Made by a program: the position numbers and the translations under genes. Of a DNA stretch of 64,000 nucleotides, positions 22,940 through 34,999 are shown one piece after another (the stretch's first letter is position 1; the number at the start of each line of letters is the position of its first letter). The notes beneath the pieces were generated by a model. It ran no database searches. It was not told the DNA's origin and saw nothing but the letters and a program-made list of their open reading frames with translations. Source of the stretch: Filosporella fistucella (taxonomy: Eukaryota > Ascomycota > Leotiomycetes > Helotiales). The stretch spans positions 3,472,001-3,536,000 of the forward strand of contig JAQJZZ010000010.1 of the NCBI GenBank assembly GCA_030077755.1. Direction: 5' to 3'.

Positions 22940-24519
22940 AGCTCCAGCATTTCCAACTTTCATTGCTTCATATTGGGTATTTAGGCTACATAAAAGAAGT
23001 TCATGGAAGGGGAGTCGAGCAGGGTGTTTTCGGGTGTTCCATGTTGAGTGGAAGATCTGGTGTAATACCACAAAAGGAGAGAAGGTTCTCCAAAACATAC
23101 AGCCTGGAAGTCTTTATCAAAAATGCATTGCGTGGTGGATTTATTGATTCTATCTACATAGGCGGGGTTGGTAGATCGAATTGCGAATCCTATGTATTTA
23201 TCAAACCCTGTATAATTACTTGGTTGCGCTGTAACTTTGGCTTGCCCCATGTGTAGAACGAAACGCCGCCCGCCGATCTTGGTCTTCTAGTCGCGAGTGG
23301 GACATTCTTTTGCGGCCTTTTTCCCAGTCCCATTCAATTGGGCTACTTGAACGACGATATTCATTTATGCCCAAACATTACGGCGTAAATGCGGTCTTTG
23401 GTAAGGCAAAAATCTTGGCTCCAAAAGATCCCAGGTTCATGAATGGGCCAAAAGAAATTTAGCCATATGATGCTGACAGTTATAATTGTATCCGTCTAAA
23501 GTGCAATCAGAATTTCAACATTCATCACCATCCTAATTAACTCTCATCTTCTCACAGAACTCTACAGATAGAGTCGCTTCATTTTCCTGGCTATCTGCAT
23601 ACGTGTGATAGACAAAACTGTCTCCGAGATCAATCAAGAAATTATATAATCAATCAACAATGTGTCAATTTACCAAGCATCGACTCTATTTTGGTATTTG
23701 CAACCTTATCTATAGTAGCAATAGCAGCGTATGGCCTCATTGATCATGCCTCAGATATGACTCTTTCGGTATGCAGCTAGTACAATTGAACATCATTATC
23801 CCAACTTTGTCACCGTTGCCCATCCATGCTTATGTGCCCGGAACAACATCAAGCCTTCGCCTCGACGTCTTTATGGAAGGTGATTGCACTTATCAGGCGC
23901 CACCTAGCACACTTCGTACAATGATTGGACAAATATGTCCGTGCGGGCGAGAGCGGTGTGTCTCTCTCAATTGCACAATAACGATGACTCCGATTCCATG
24001 CGGGGTGTATTTATGCTCGCATTCTAGTGCAACTTCAAATTTTGAGCTCCTGGTTCAATGGCGGGGCTTTAAGTAGAGAAGTTATGATAGCGTAGATAGC
24101 TCCTCCTTAAAGCTTTGGCAACTGTCTTGTCTCTTCTGAAATGACATTTCCGTAATAACCCCACTTAACTCAACCTTAATCCCGGATCAAACAGCCAAAC
24201 TTTCCCATCTTCATATTAATTTAGGTGGGGTTCCAAGCAAGTCTTTCTATTTTGCGTCACCGGTCGTTGAAGCAGTAGAGCAACAGTTATCCCTGCTAGC
24301 GGTGAATACTCAATTGAGCGCGCCGCTGAGACTTGGACTTATTATCAAAGCTCTCTGGCAGAATTCAAAACTGCCTTCGTCCCGACTAATTTCTTTTTCC
24401 AGCCTCCCGGTCATCGTTGCAGCGCGACCCTAACGCCATTGTCGCAGCTTTCGATATCCTCAGCTTTAATTCCTGTCCACGGTCTCAGCAATCCTTTCTC
24501 CATTGGAGCTGTGGCAGAA
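22940..24519. other. Intergenic region SEC61 - ABCC transporter
   Basis: About 1.58 kb. A 101-codon open frame (23771-24076) and a possible mini-gene start (MCQFTKHRLYF at 23660) lie here, but no coherent gene model could be built. The rest is probably the 3' end of SEC61 and the promoter of the ABC gene. Confidence 0.45.
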
Positions 24520-27500
24520 ATGTTGGGCAATTGTCCTGGTCCGGTCTGGCAGGTCGATGATATAACGAATTGCGTGCAGAGGGAGTAAGACTGCCGATGA
24601 TGTCTCAATAGGTGGAATGAACGCTGACATTGTTCTAGTTTCCTGAAAGTTCTTTTTCCATTGATAGTCGTCGGCGTCTCTTTCCTCCTCCTCTTATCAC
24701 AAGCTATTCAGCGCAACGTCAGATTAAAAAGGAATGCGAGGCACAAGTCGAGATCGAATGGCTCGGACATCTATGGGACAAATGGAGCCCAAAATGGCGA
24801 ATATTCGAGAATACCTGCAGAGGATGATTCCTCTACTACGGCAGACGAGGATGACGATGAGGGATTGGTCATTAGCGGGGGGCGACTGGTGTTAACCAAA
24901 ACGACAACGAAAGGTTCTGTTGCTGCAATCGACAAACCCCGAGGGCAATATACTATCGTCGTTATTGAGCTTCTGGCTATTGTTGTTGTTGATGCAATCA
25001 ATGTTGCAGCACTGATTCTGCAAGCCTACGGTTCGAAAGGTGCATTCGCTACTATTGCTGGGATCATTACCTGGACTTACATTCTTATACTTGTCTCTGC
25101 AAGACTGGGTTTGTCAAACACAAGCTGGAGAGTACCAAGAGTATGGAATCATACGGCGACGCTGTATGCTCTGATGTGGCTGTTCTCGATTATTATATTT
25201 CGTTCCGCCATTATCCACCCACGCTCACGCACTGCCCAAGTTCTCATTATCACTGAATTTGCTTTGACCTCCCTACTCTTTGGAATTGCCTTAACTACAC
25301 GAAAAGGAAACAAAGCGGTGGTCTTGGAATGGGAGGATGACCTTGAGCCCTCGAGAGAGCCTTTGGCTAGTCTGTTCTCTATTGCCACATTTGGATGGGT
25401 AGACTCAATCGTGTGGGATGGTTATAAGAAACCATTTGAGATTGGTGATGTTTGGAACTTGATGCCAAAAGACAAAGCTGCTGTGGTTTTGGCAGACTAC
25501 AGGCAGCTCAAGAAAACCACTGCACTGACATGGCATCTCATGGGTTACTTCAAGGGTCTTCTCTTCGTTCAATGCGCTTACGCTGTATTCTCGGGTCTCT
25601 TCACATTTGCACCGACTCTCCTCTTAAAGGCAATTCTAGAATATATAGAAGACCCAGACACTGCTCCACGCAATGTCATCTGGCTCTATGTTATTCTGCT
25701 TGCCTTTACTGATATTCTTCGCTCATTAGCAGATAATCAAGCCCTTTGGATTGGACGCAAGATATGCATTAGGCTCCGAGCAATTATTATTGGAGAGATT
25801 TATGCTAAGGCATTGCGACGGAAAGCTGCAGCGGGCGGAGATACCGTTCTCGGTGACAAGAAGGACAAGGCAGATGACGTAAAGCCTCCTAGCAAGCTGA
25901 AGCAACTTTTAGGTCTGGGTGGAAAGAAGAAAGAGGACAAGAAATCCGACCCAGATCCAACCACCGCAAGCACCGAGAGTGCTGATCCCACTTCTAAAGG
26001 GAATGACGAGCAAGTGAACGTTGGAACCATCATTAATCTGATGTCCGTGGATTCCTTCAAAGTCAGCGAGATTACAGCTTACCTTCATTTTCTTTTTGCC
26101 GCCGCCCCAACTCAGCTCGTGGTGGCTATATATCTTCTTTATAAGATCCTAGGCTATAGCAGTATTCCTGGACTGGTTGTGATGGCGATTCTGCTACCAA
26201 TTAATATTGGCTTCGCAAGAGCATTTGGCAAGGCCCAGAAGAAAATCATGGCAGCAACCGACAAGCGTATTCACACCACCAACGAGGTGCTTCAAAATAT
26301 TCGAATCATCAAATTCTTTGCCTGGGAGCAGCGTTTCAGCAGCATCGTCGGGGAAAAGCGTGCGGAAGAGCTGAAAGCTCTGCGCACCAAGTATATCGTT
26401 TGGGCGTTTGCGGTTGCTGTCTGGAACACGGTGCCAGTCGTCATTACTTTCTTCTCATTCCTTGTTTATACACTAGTTGAGAAGAAGCCACTATACCCAT
26501 CCATTGCATTCACAGCAATTTCACTATTCACTATTCTCCGGGTACCACTAGATCAACTGGGTGACATGATTGCACATGTCCAAGAATCAAAAGTATCCGT
26601 TGATCGTGTGGAAGAATTCCTTAACGAGGAAGAGACCGAGAAATATGTTCAGCTTCGTCACGACAATCTCGACGACGACGGATCTCAGATGATTGGGTTC
26701 AAAAACGCAACTTTTTCCTGGGGTGGTAAAGAAGTGCCAAATGAAGCCATATCTGAGGCATTTAGACTCATCGATATGGATATTAAATTTGAGATTGGAA
26801 AATTAAATATAATTGCTGGACCAACAGGAAGCGGAAAATCATCACTCCTCATGGCTCTGCTAGGAGAAATGACACTTATTAAGGGCAAAGTTTTCCTTCC
26901 TGGTGGTTACAGTCGTGAGGATGTCCGACCTGACCCTGAGACTGGTCTCACTGAAAGTGTTGCCTATTGTGCCCAACAAGCCTGGCTCGTGAATGCCAAC
27001 ATCAAGGACAACATTCTTTTCGCTGCTCCCTTCGATGAGAGAAGGTACAAAGACGTGATAATCGCTTGTGCTTTGGAGCGAGATCTAGAAATCTTAGACA
27101 ACGGCGACGAAACATTAGTTGGAGAGAAGGGTATCACTTTGTCAGGTGGACAGAAGCAACGTATTTCTCTCGCAAGGGCATTATACTCCAACTCGAAGCA
27201 TGTTCTTCTGGACGATTGTCTGAGTGCTGTGGATTCCCACACCGCGAAATGGATCTTTGACAACTGCATCCGTGGCCCTCTCATGCACGATCGTACGTGT
27301 ATCCTGGTTACTCATAATCTGGCCCTGTGTGTACCGCAATCGCGCTACGTTGTCCTTCTTGACAATGGAAAGATTGAAATTCAAGGTTCTTCGGCAGAGG
27401 TCATGGCATCTGGAAAGCTTGGCGACGACATCAACAAGTCTAGACCAGGTTCTGCTGAAATATCTAGAATGCCATCTCGAGTACCTTCGAGCGTAGGCGA

Positions 27501-29730
27501 TGAGAGTGGTGCCACTCTTATCGAAGACGGCGAATTACCCAGCGAAGCTCGTGAGCGGAGACTATCAAAGGCCAAAAGTGTCGAAAAAGCTGTTAAGAAA
27601 GATGCCATGGAAGAGACTAAGGCTGTAGGAGGTGTCAAATGGACCGTTATGGTCTTGTATCTAAAAGCTATGGGTCCTTGGTATGTCAATTCTTCTCATT
27701 TCCAATGCTGATATACTTACTTGAAACTTAGGTGGTTCTGGGTTCTCGCAATCTTAGTATTCGGTGTCCAGCAATTTGGAAGTCTTGCAGCTAATATCTG
27801 GATTCGACAATGGGCCAATCAATACCAGATCGAAGATCACAATGTAGCCCCTCACAGCTTCTCTGTGAACGGTTTGATTGGCAACACAATTTCCACCGTC
27901 CAGGTCGCGAGTGCGAAGTTTGCTCAGATTCAACCATATTTCGACCCCAATAAGACATCACTCCTTGCTCAGATCGCACCCAAAGTGGACGTCTCGTATT
28001 ATCTTACCGTCTATGCATTCATCGGTATGGCGTGCATGCTTGTGGCATTATTCAGAGACTTTTGGCTCTTTTTCGGATCTCTGACAGCCAGCTGGAGGAT
28101 CCATAAACGGTTGATGGAGGCTGTCACAAGAGCACAGTTTAAATTTTTCGACGTCACCCCGCTCGGACAGCTCATGAACCGGTTCAGCAAAGACTTGGAG
28201 GCAGTTGATCAAGAAGTTGCTCCTATTGCAATTGGAGTCATGTCTTGTGCTTTGGCTATTGTTGTAACAGTTGCTCTTATCAGTGCTATTACGCCCGGGT
28301 TCTTGATAGCTGCAATTTTCATCAGCGCAATGTACTTTGCCATTGGAAAGTTTTATCTTCGATCATCGAGAGATCTCAAACGATTGGAGTCGGTGCAGAG
28401 AAGTCCATTGTTCCAACAATTTGGAGAGACTCTTAGTGGTATCACAACAATTCGTGCCTATGGAGACGAGAAACGATTCATTCGGGATAACATGCTACGA
28501 ATCAACACTCATAGTAGACCTTTTATCTATCTATGGGCAGCCAACAGATGGTTGGCTTTCAGAATTGACGTTGTGGGTGACTTGGTAGCTTTCTTTGCGG
28601 GAGCGTTCGTGGTGCTTAGCATTGGCAAACTTGATGCTGGTGCTGCTGGTCTCTCGTTGAGCTATGCAATTGGGTTCACTGAGAACGTGTTGTGGCTTGT
28701 TCGACTGTATGCCATGAATGAGCAGAACATGAATTCGGTAGAACGTATCAAAGAGTATCTTGACGTTGAGCAAGAAGCAGCAGCTGTCATTGAAGAGACC
28801 AAACCCGCTGCCAATTGGCCAACGCAAGGCTCAGTTGAGTTCATCAGTTATTCGACAAGATACAGATCAGATCTCGATCCCGTGTTGAAGAAGGTTTCTT
28901 TCAAAATCAAACCCTTGGAGAAGGTTGGGATTGTTGGTCGAACTGGCGCGGGGAAGAGCTCCCTCGCCCTTGCACTTTTCCGAGGCTTGGAAGCCGAAGA
29001 AGGCAAAATCCTGATAGACGACGTTGACATTGGACTTATTGGACTACGAGATCTTCGTGACTCCATTACCATTGTGCCTCAAGACCCAACGCTCTTTACT
29101 GGGACCATTCGGAGCAACCTCGATCCGTTCAATCTCTTCACAGATGAAGATATCTTCACTGCGTTGAGAAGAGTCCAATTGATTGGTGCTGCCACTTCGA
29201 CGACCAACCCATCGACGCCATTGACTGCCTCTCGGCCAGCAACGCCCTTCGTGGCGTTTGAAGGTGTGCCAGATACTCCCACTGGAACATCTACACCAGT
29301 GACAAATAAGAACGTTTTCCTTAACCTATCGTCGACTGTCACAGAATCAGGGAACAATTTATCCCAAGGTCAACGACAACTACTTTGTTTAGCTCGTGCT
29401 CTTCTCAAGAACCCCAAAGTCCTAATGATGGACGAAGCTACTGCTTCAATCGACTATAACACAGATTCGAAGATCCAAGAGACCATTCGAGAACTCAAGA
29501 GTACAATCATAACTATTGCACACAGGCTGCAAACAATTGTCGATTACGACAAAGTCCTGGTGCTTGATAAGGGAGAGGTAGTAGAATACGGACATCCTCA
29601 TGAACTACTCAAGAAGGAAGGCAAGGAGGCAGTCTTCAGGGGTATGTGCGAGACGAGTGGGGATCTCGATTCCTTGCTAAAAGCAGCAAAGAAGGCATGG
29701 GATGCAGGTAGATTGGTGGATGATGAGTGA
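24520..29730 (+). CDS. ABCC/MRP-type ABC transporter, full length with TMD0 (Ybt1-like)
   Basis: ABCC pumps move conjugates, bile-acid-like compounds or drugs, usually into the vacuole. Three exons (24520-24584, 24639-27680, 27732-29730; introns 54 and 51 nt) encode 1701 residues. An N-terminal TMD0 of about five segments is followed by TMD1, NBD1, TMD2 and NBD2. NBD1 has Walker A GPTGSGKSS, signature LSGGQKQRISLARA and Walker B HVLLDDCLSAVD. Asp replaces the catalytic Glu there, the normal degenerate site of ABCC proteins. NBD2 has GRTGAGKSS, signature LSQGQRQLLCLARA and a complete Walker B LMMDEATASID. A charged Lys-rich insertion of ~65 residues lies inside TMD1 (near 25810-26000), as in Ybt1/Vmr1. 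A Thr/Pro-rich insertion lies before the NBD2 signature (29190-29330). The substrate is unknown. Confidence 0.92.
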
Positions 29731-30163
29731 GGTGGGGGATGAAAAAGGGTTGGCTGACACCCTCTGTTCCATATGCATTTTCTTATATCATACCATTAGT
29801 AGCTCCTGGTGGCGTTTTTCCTTTGACTCCGTATAAAATCAACAAATAGACTTTTCCCACGCCATTCGTGCCTGGGTGTAAGTCTGGTAATGGATACAGG
29901 TGATTGTACTACTAGAGACCAATCAACGATGACATCGAATAGCCTGCAAGACAGATGTTTGTGACATTCTGTCTGGTGTTGCCAAATTCTGTATTGATAT
30001 GTACACTCAAGGAAAGAGAGAAACGAAATTTGCATTCGGAAAGTCTATAACTAAACGTGATTTATAAAGGAGCGACATCATCGGCTCAAATTCTTTCAAT
30101 CAGCATCTTTTCATCTTTTCGGCCAAACCAGTGACCACCGTCTATCCCAATCCAGCCCGACCC
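29731..30163. other. Convergent intergenic region
   Basis: About 430 bp between the stops of the ABCC gene and the ABM-like gene; nothing else seen. Confidence 0.5.
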
Positions 30164-30820
30164 TTACAGTCCTCTGAATCCCTTGATAGGGTATCTGAAG
30201 TTAACATGGTGCACCTCCACGTCCCCATCAATTCCCATGTCCTTAACGGATCCCTTTCTACTGGCCTCCAAGCTTTCCCATCCGCAGACTGCTACGAATG
30301 GGACGCCCTTGCCATCCACCTCTCCCAACGCAGCGCCGGATGCAACACCGGTACATCCTTCCACGCTCTTATTTTTCTCTACTGCGGGCCGGAAAGAGTC
30401 AATAGAGCCAGTGGACCCGGTGATGGTCACAACCTGAACGATAGCTGAATCGATGATTTCTTTTGGTGCGTAGGGGAACAGTTGCATGAAGTATTTTGTG
30501 GGTTTGCCGGAGAGAACAGGCTTCATCTGGTTCATTGCTTCGGTGAAGTCGGCGGATGATTGGAACTTTGCTTGGGCGTCGATGGATTCCCAACCTGTTG
30601 GGTTATTAGATGGCATTTCAGTGTAAAAGTATGGGAAAGCGGGTAGGGCGCGCATACCGATCAAAAGTTCCAGGTTATTCTCGTTCTCTGACCAGGGGCC
30701 CCATCGAGTTCGGATATAGCCATCTTGCTTCTTGAGGGTTTGGAGCATGAACTTGAGAGCGTCTTTCCAGTTATCTACACCGCCAGTAACGGAAAGGATG
30801 ATTCGTTCTGTGACGGGCAT
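30164..30820 (-). CDS. Antibiotic-biosynthesis-monooxygenase-like (dimeric alpha/beta barrel) protein, function unknown
   Basis: Two exons (30820-30658 and 30594-30164) encode 197 residues. The protein appears to be two tandem ferredoxin-like halves of the ABM/Dabb type: VTERIILSV...WKDALKFMLQTLKKQDGYIRTRWGPWSENENNLELLIGWES, then IVQVVTITGS...FRPAVEKNKSVEGCTGVASGAAL...VAVCGWES. Each half ends in a W-E-S strand, a pattern seen in fungal ABM-domain proteins. There is no signal peptide. The intron (30595-30657, GTATGC...ACAG) is 63 nt and contains no in-frame stop, so an unspliced message would still encode a protein with 21 more residues. The spliced form is favoured because it joins LLI to GWES as in the second half. 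No catalytic function is assigned. Confidence 0.78.
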   Translation of the reverse strand: MPVTERIILSVTGGVDNWKDALKFMLQTLKKQDGYIRTRWGPWSENENNLELLIGMRALPAFPYFYTEMPSNNPTGWESIDAQAKFQSSADFTEAMNQMKPVLSGKPTKYFMQLFPYAPKEIIDSAIVQVVTITGSTGSIDSFRPAVEKNKSVEGCTGVASGAALGEVDGKGVPFVAVCGWESLEASRKGSVKDMGIDGDVEVHHVNFRYPIKGFRGL

Positions 30821-30874
30821 CTTGAAAATTATAATGAGATATTGTACCTGACAATAAAGAAGAAAATTTTAGGA

Positions 30875-31300
30875 TTATGCTTTTGCTTGCTTCAGGAAAG
30901 AAATGTGTAATGATAAAGTCTTGTTTGGTAGGAAACTTGGGTTCTTATAGCTTTCTTGTGCTACCTCTGAAGAAAGTTCTTGCGATGCTTTCAATAGAAG
31001 CAATCGTACCCGCTCCTCTCTTCGCTGACACTGGTCGCACGAGAGATGCTTTTCAATCTCCACTTTCCGAGGACTTCGCATCATCGCCATCTGTGGCAAT
31101 AGAAGCCTCGTAGAAGAATACCGAAATCGACTATTTTGTGACTGTGCGAGATGTACGACCTGATGTTCCAAACTCTGCATAGCTGTCGCTTCGTTCTCCA
31201 ACCAATCACTACATTCGCAACTTGAAACAGAGTGTGGTCCACATATTGCACAAAGAACACATTCCATATTATTGGGATCTTGCGATGCGATGCGATACAT
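30875..31300 (-). CDS. Hypothetical small Cys-containing protein
   Basis: An uninterrupted 141-codon frame starts with ATG at 31300. Its N-terminal part has CVLCAICGPH...CECSDW and a later SCDQCQRREERVR segment, a spacing that could bind zinc. The middle has heptad-like EATAMQSLEHQVVHLAQSQ. I recognise no family, and the last third is less protein-like, so an intron or a chance frame is possible. It lies between the ABM-like gene and the second alpha/beta hydrolase, all on the same strand. Confidence 0.25.
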   Translation of the reverse strand: MYRIASQDPNNMECVLCAICGPHSVSSCECSDWLENEATAMQSLEHQVVHLAQSQNSRFRYSSTRLLLPQMAMMRSPRKVEIEKHLSCDQCQRREERVRLLLLKASQELSSEVAQESYKNPSFLPNKTLSLHISFLKQAKA

Positions 31301-31581
31301 CGTGATGATAGATGGTTACCTCAGCCATCCTGTCAGTCGTGGATAAAGAGCCAGTAATTACTATCAGATTGTCGTCGGATCACCGCATGAGATAGCTTCA
31401 CGCATCAAGCTGGCTTCAGCAATAAACGGCGACTGTCCCTGCTGGTCACGAAGACCTATCGGATGCAGAGATCAGAATCGCTATCTGGCGATTAGCGATT
31501 TACGGAGGAATGATGCTACTACAAAGTCAATGGCGACACCACACTGTATTTGTTTTGTGGGTACAATACCCATATATAAAT

Positions 31582-32619
31582 CTATATCCTTTCCCCTGCC
31601 GCTCTCCTCAGCATATTCGCCGTCCATTCTGGCTGACTTAACATTACACTATGTCCTGCACTCTCGTTTCTCTCTACCGTATCGATCATATTTGGCCTCG
31701 AATCTTGGGCAGCTTGCAGAATCATCTCAGCGTACGGCAACGTAATACTTTGGTCCCTTCCACAAAGCACATATGTGGTGGGAATGTATCGCCATGCTGC
31801 ATATGTTGTCCTGCTCCAAAAGACTCCGATACTTTGGGGGAGGAGTTGTGATGCCCAGTACTCTCCTTCTGCCCTTGGCAAATCGTTGTAGAATACAGAC
31901 GCTGCAACTCTAGAATCGATCGTCGTTATACCAGCCTGCCATTGGTCAACTCTGTCAGAGTTCACGCTGTAAAGTCGCCAAAATGGTTATGAAAAGAAAA
32001 CGGAGCAGGTGGTGTTTAAACACAATTTGGAGGCTCTAAATGGGATTCATGAACTTATTTGTACTGACTTGGACATTACACCGCATATATGGGTACATTG
32101 CAGACACGTCTCCACGAGGACTTCCTTGAAATCCTTCTTGAGCTAGCCCTATTGACTCTCTGTCCTTAGTGATGGTTCTCGTGGAGAGATTGTTGTCTTA
32201 GCCAAAATATCCGTGGAATAGCGGCTCGGCATTCCGGTATGTGCATCATCCCTTCTGAACCATAGAGATAAGAGGCACTTACACGACATGATGAAGACAA
32301 GTCTAACGACACCACCTCTGAGGCCAGACCTTTCTCTTTCCGCTTTTCCCAAGCCTTGAAGAGCTTCTCCGCCTGGTAATCCTCCGTATGAATGCATCAC
32401 AAGAATAACATCCGAACCAGATTCAACAACTTGAGCGACTAAGTTTCGTATTGCGTGGACGTCTTCACTGAAGTCGTACGTTGGAGGATTACCACCAACT
32501 GAAGGTAATGCAAGAAGCAGTGCGGTATATCCACGATATGATAGAGCGGCCTGGACCGGCTCGTAGATTCGAGGAGAATGTGACGCTCCTGGAATACAGA
32601 TGAATATTGGCCTCGACAT
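31582..32619 (-). CDS. Alpha/beta hydrolase (AB_hydrolase_6 / methylesterase-like)
   Basis: Three exons fit (32619-32283, 32148-32069, 31935-31582) and give 256 residues. The start MSRPIFICIPGASHSP carries the first strand and oxyanion region. The nucleophile elbow is MHSYGG. The Asp is probably in CGRDQS and the His in SAGHSVMLSQPEW near the end. The fold resembles plant salicylate methylesterases and hydroxynitrile lyases and many uncharacterised fungal esterases. It is probably cytosolic, since there is no signal peptide. The middle exon is short (80 nt, ...EGFQGSPRGDVSAMYPYM...). Its acceptor could be at 32149 or, six bases later, at 32143; its donor is a GTCAGT. Exons 1 and 3 are secure. 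Confidence 0.8.
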
Positions 32620-34999
32620 TTTGGTACGATTTTGCAATTGCGTCTCGGAAACCACGATTCGCAAGACCAAATGCTAGATCTAGGCATATCTTGTCGGAAA
32701 CGTCTTTCTTCAGAGTTACTCTCATGCATCAGCGCTGATACATCACAACTCCAAATTGCACCCTAAACAATATAACAAAACTCCCTAGTCCTTATGTAAG
32801 TTTACGGCGGCGACAATCTCTAAGGAACAGGGAGTCGTAGAATTACCCAATTATATCCGTCAGGTCGCAACTCAACCCAATCAGAGATTGGCCAATGAAA
32901 AATTGCCACAAATTACCGTTCTCTGATGTTCAAGCAAACGTTGAACGATGAACCGAACTATCGCAGGGGGATTAAAGCAGGTCTGACAAGAAAAGAAGAA
33001 AATTGTGTGAAATGCGAGTATTCAGAAGCCTATCCGCGGCTTCTTTCCGGGCAGTAGTGCTCATGTCGCGGCCGCTGGTACTCTGTGCTGTCACTTTCCG
33101 TGCTGACAGGCAAGTTATCGTTCGCAAGTCGTACATTTTAGCCAATTAATACAGTCAGATTTTAACGCTGGGGCCGCGAAAGAAGAGAATCAGAACCCAA
33201 ACACCAAACCGGCGGATCAACCCCAAGAAGTGAAATCCGCTGCTGTAGCAAGTTATCAGCATGAATGAGCGCCCACTTTGAATTGCGGCGGGGCAGGTGG
33301 GTTTCTTAGCCACCAAAAGAATCACCTGTCAGCACCTTATTGCCTTCCTGACCGCCTCTCCAAGTACCCCTTTTCTTGTCCCAAACAGCAGTGGAGGATT
33401 AATGAACAAGAAGGCATTCCCACAAAGTTGAATCCAAAATGTAGAACGACTCTTTGCTAGCAGTAGCAGGTTTGCAGTATCAGATGCCAACGACGTGCTT
33501 GGAAATCATAGAGTAAAGGTGTCAAATCTGCAACCTGATATGCGACCGCACTAGCAGGCAAATGGGGTAAATTGATACGTTCAAAGATGGGTGTATTGCG
33601 GAATGATTGTCACCCTCTTCTCCGAGCTTGTCTCGGTGCGCCGCACCCAAGAGGCATTGAAGCTGGTGACCGGAAGAATCAGTACAGTAGTGCCATGCAG
33701 AGTCTGCTCAGAAGGATTCGAACCCCTCCTCACTTGAGGTGGTTCGGGCTTAGCTTGGTCATAGAAGACTTCGATCGCGCATAGAAGTGCATTGTATTCC
33801 TGAAGGGATTCAGAATCTTCAACGCAAATTTCGCTTGCTCACTTGCCTCCTCCTGCAGATCAGGAGCCGAGCGTCATGTGATGACTTTAAAGCAGCATGC
33901 AGAGAGGCTCTACTCACGAATCGAAAAGGGGTACAGAATCCGAATCCGAAATGACCTCGAAAAATGGGGTCAGTTGAGATGATGCTGACATGTTTGAGAC
34001 AATTGCCAAAAACACAAGCAGGCACGGTCCAGATCGGTGCTAACTTCCTTCAGTCCGCTGCGGCGCTGCACACCCTCAGCGAGATGAACATATATGAGTT
34101 TCTGTCCTCGTGCTCGATGGAACGGGAGATTTAATAGTTGAGATACGAAGCATTACGAATACAAGTTGGCAGATAACAGAAAATTCATTGGGATTACCCA
34201 CCATCCTTTTCAATATATCGAGCTGATACAGGAAGCTAGATGCCATCGTATTTCCCCTTCCTCATCCGGAACGCCTTCCTAGGTCCTTCCTGAACGACTT
34301 ACTCTGGGTTTCACCATTGCGGAGTAATAATACCATTGGATCGATCCCGATTAATAATTCTGGGTATTTCCCGTCGAATGCTACCAGCACACAGCTGTGT
34401 CTGGTATTGCAGTCTCGACACAAACTTCACCCATAAACTTGAGCTGATGACTTCTTTCAATCATAAGTATAATCACACTCCCGAAAGAAGACTTCTTTCA
34501 GCTTCGGCAGAAGGCAAAACGGGCTTGATAATATACAAAATCAGCCGATTGCCATTGACATGCTTGTTAGCACACTTCGAATGCTTACAATATTTCCCAG
34601 CCTAGACTGAGCCAGAGCAGAATTCTAGGTTATGTAGCAGACACCGTATGAAACCTGTGAGCTATAGGTTGCTTAGAGCTCAAAGATGATAGTTAGATAT
34701 CCTGAAGTCTGTTTTAGGGAAGTCCAGGACATCATCCTCATGTCTCATGAGCTCCTTAAACAGACCACGTCCAAGCGTGAAGGAACTACTGTCTGTCAGA
34801 CGGATTACACAGTTTCCCACGACTAGGCTTACTACATCCGGTCCGGTTGCTACTTTCTTCTGATCCAAAGTAAGACAGTGGAACACTTTCACAAACTCAC
34901 CAAACAGAAGGTACGCTTTCAAACTAATTTGAATATTTGCAATAACGCTATAGTTTCCTTTTCAAACCACCACTCTTTATTTTTGCCAGCACAACTACT
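32620..34999. other. Long intergenic region between the hydrolase and alpha-galactosidase
   Basis: About 2.4 kb without a supportable gene. A B-box-like GGTTCGAATCC occurs on the minus strand near 33704-33725, but no tRNA cloverleaf can be drawn around it. A protein-like minus-strand frame (34680-34922) lies just downstream of the alpha-galactosidase stop. Confidence 0.45.

Noticed and set aside
33700..33770. tRNA-like B-box (GGTTCGAATCC) on the minus strand
   Set aside because: No matching A-box, no seven-base acceptor stem and no anticodon arm can be drawn around it. It is a chance match.
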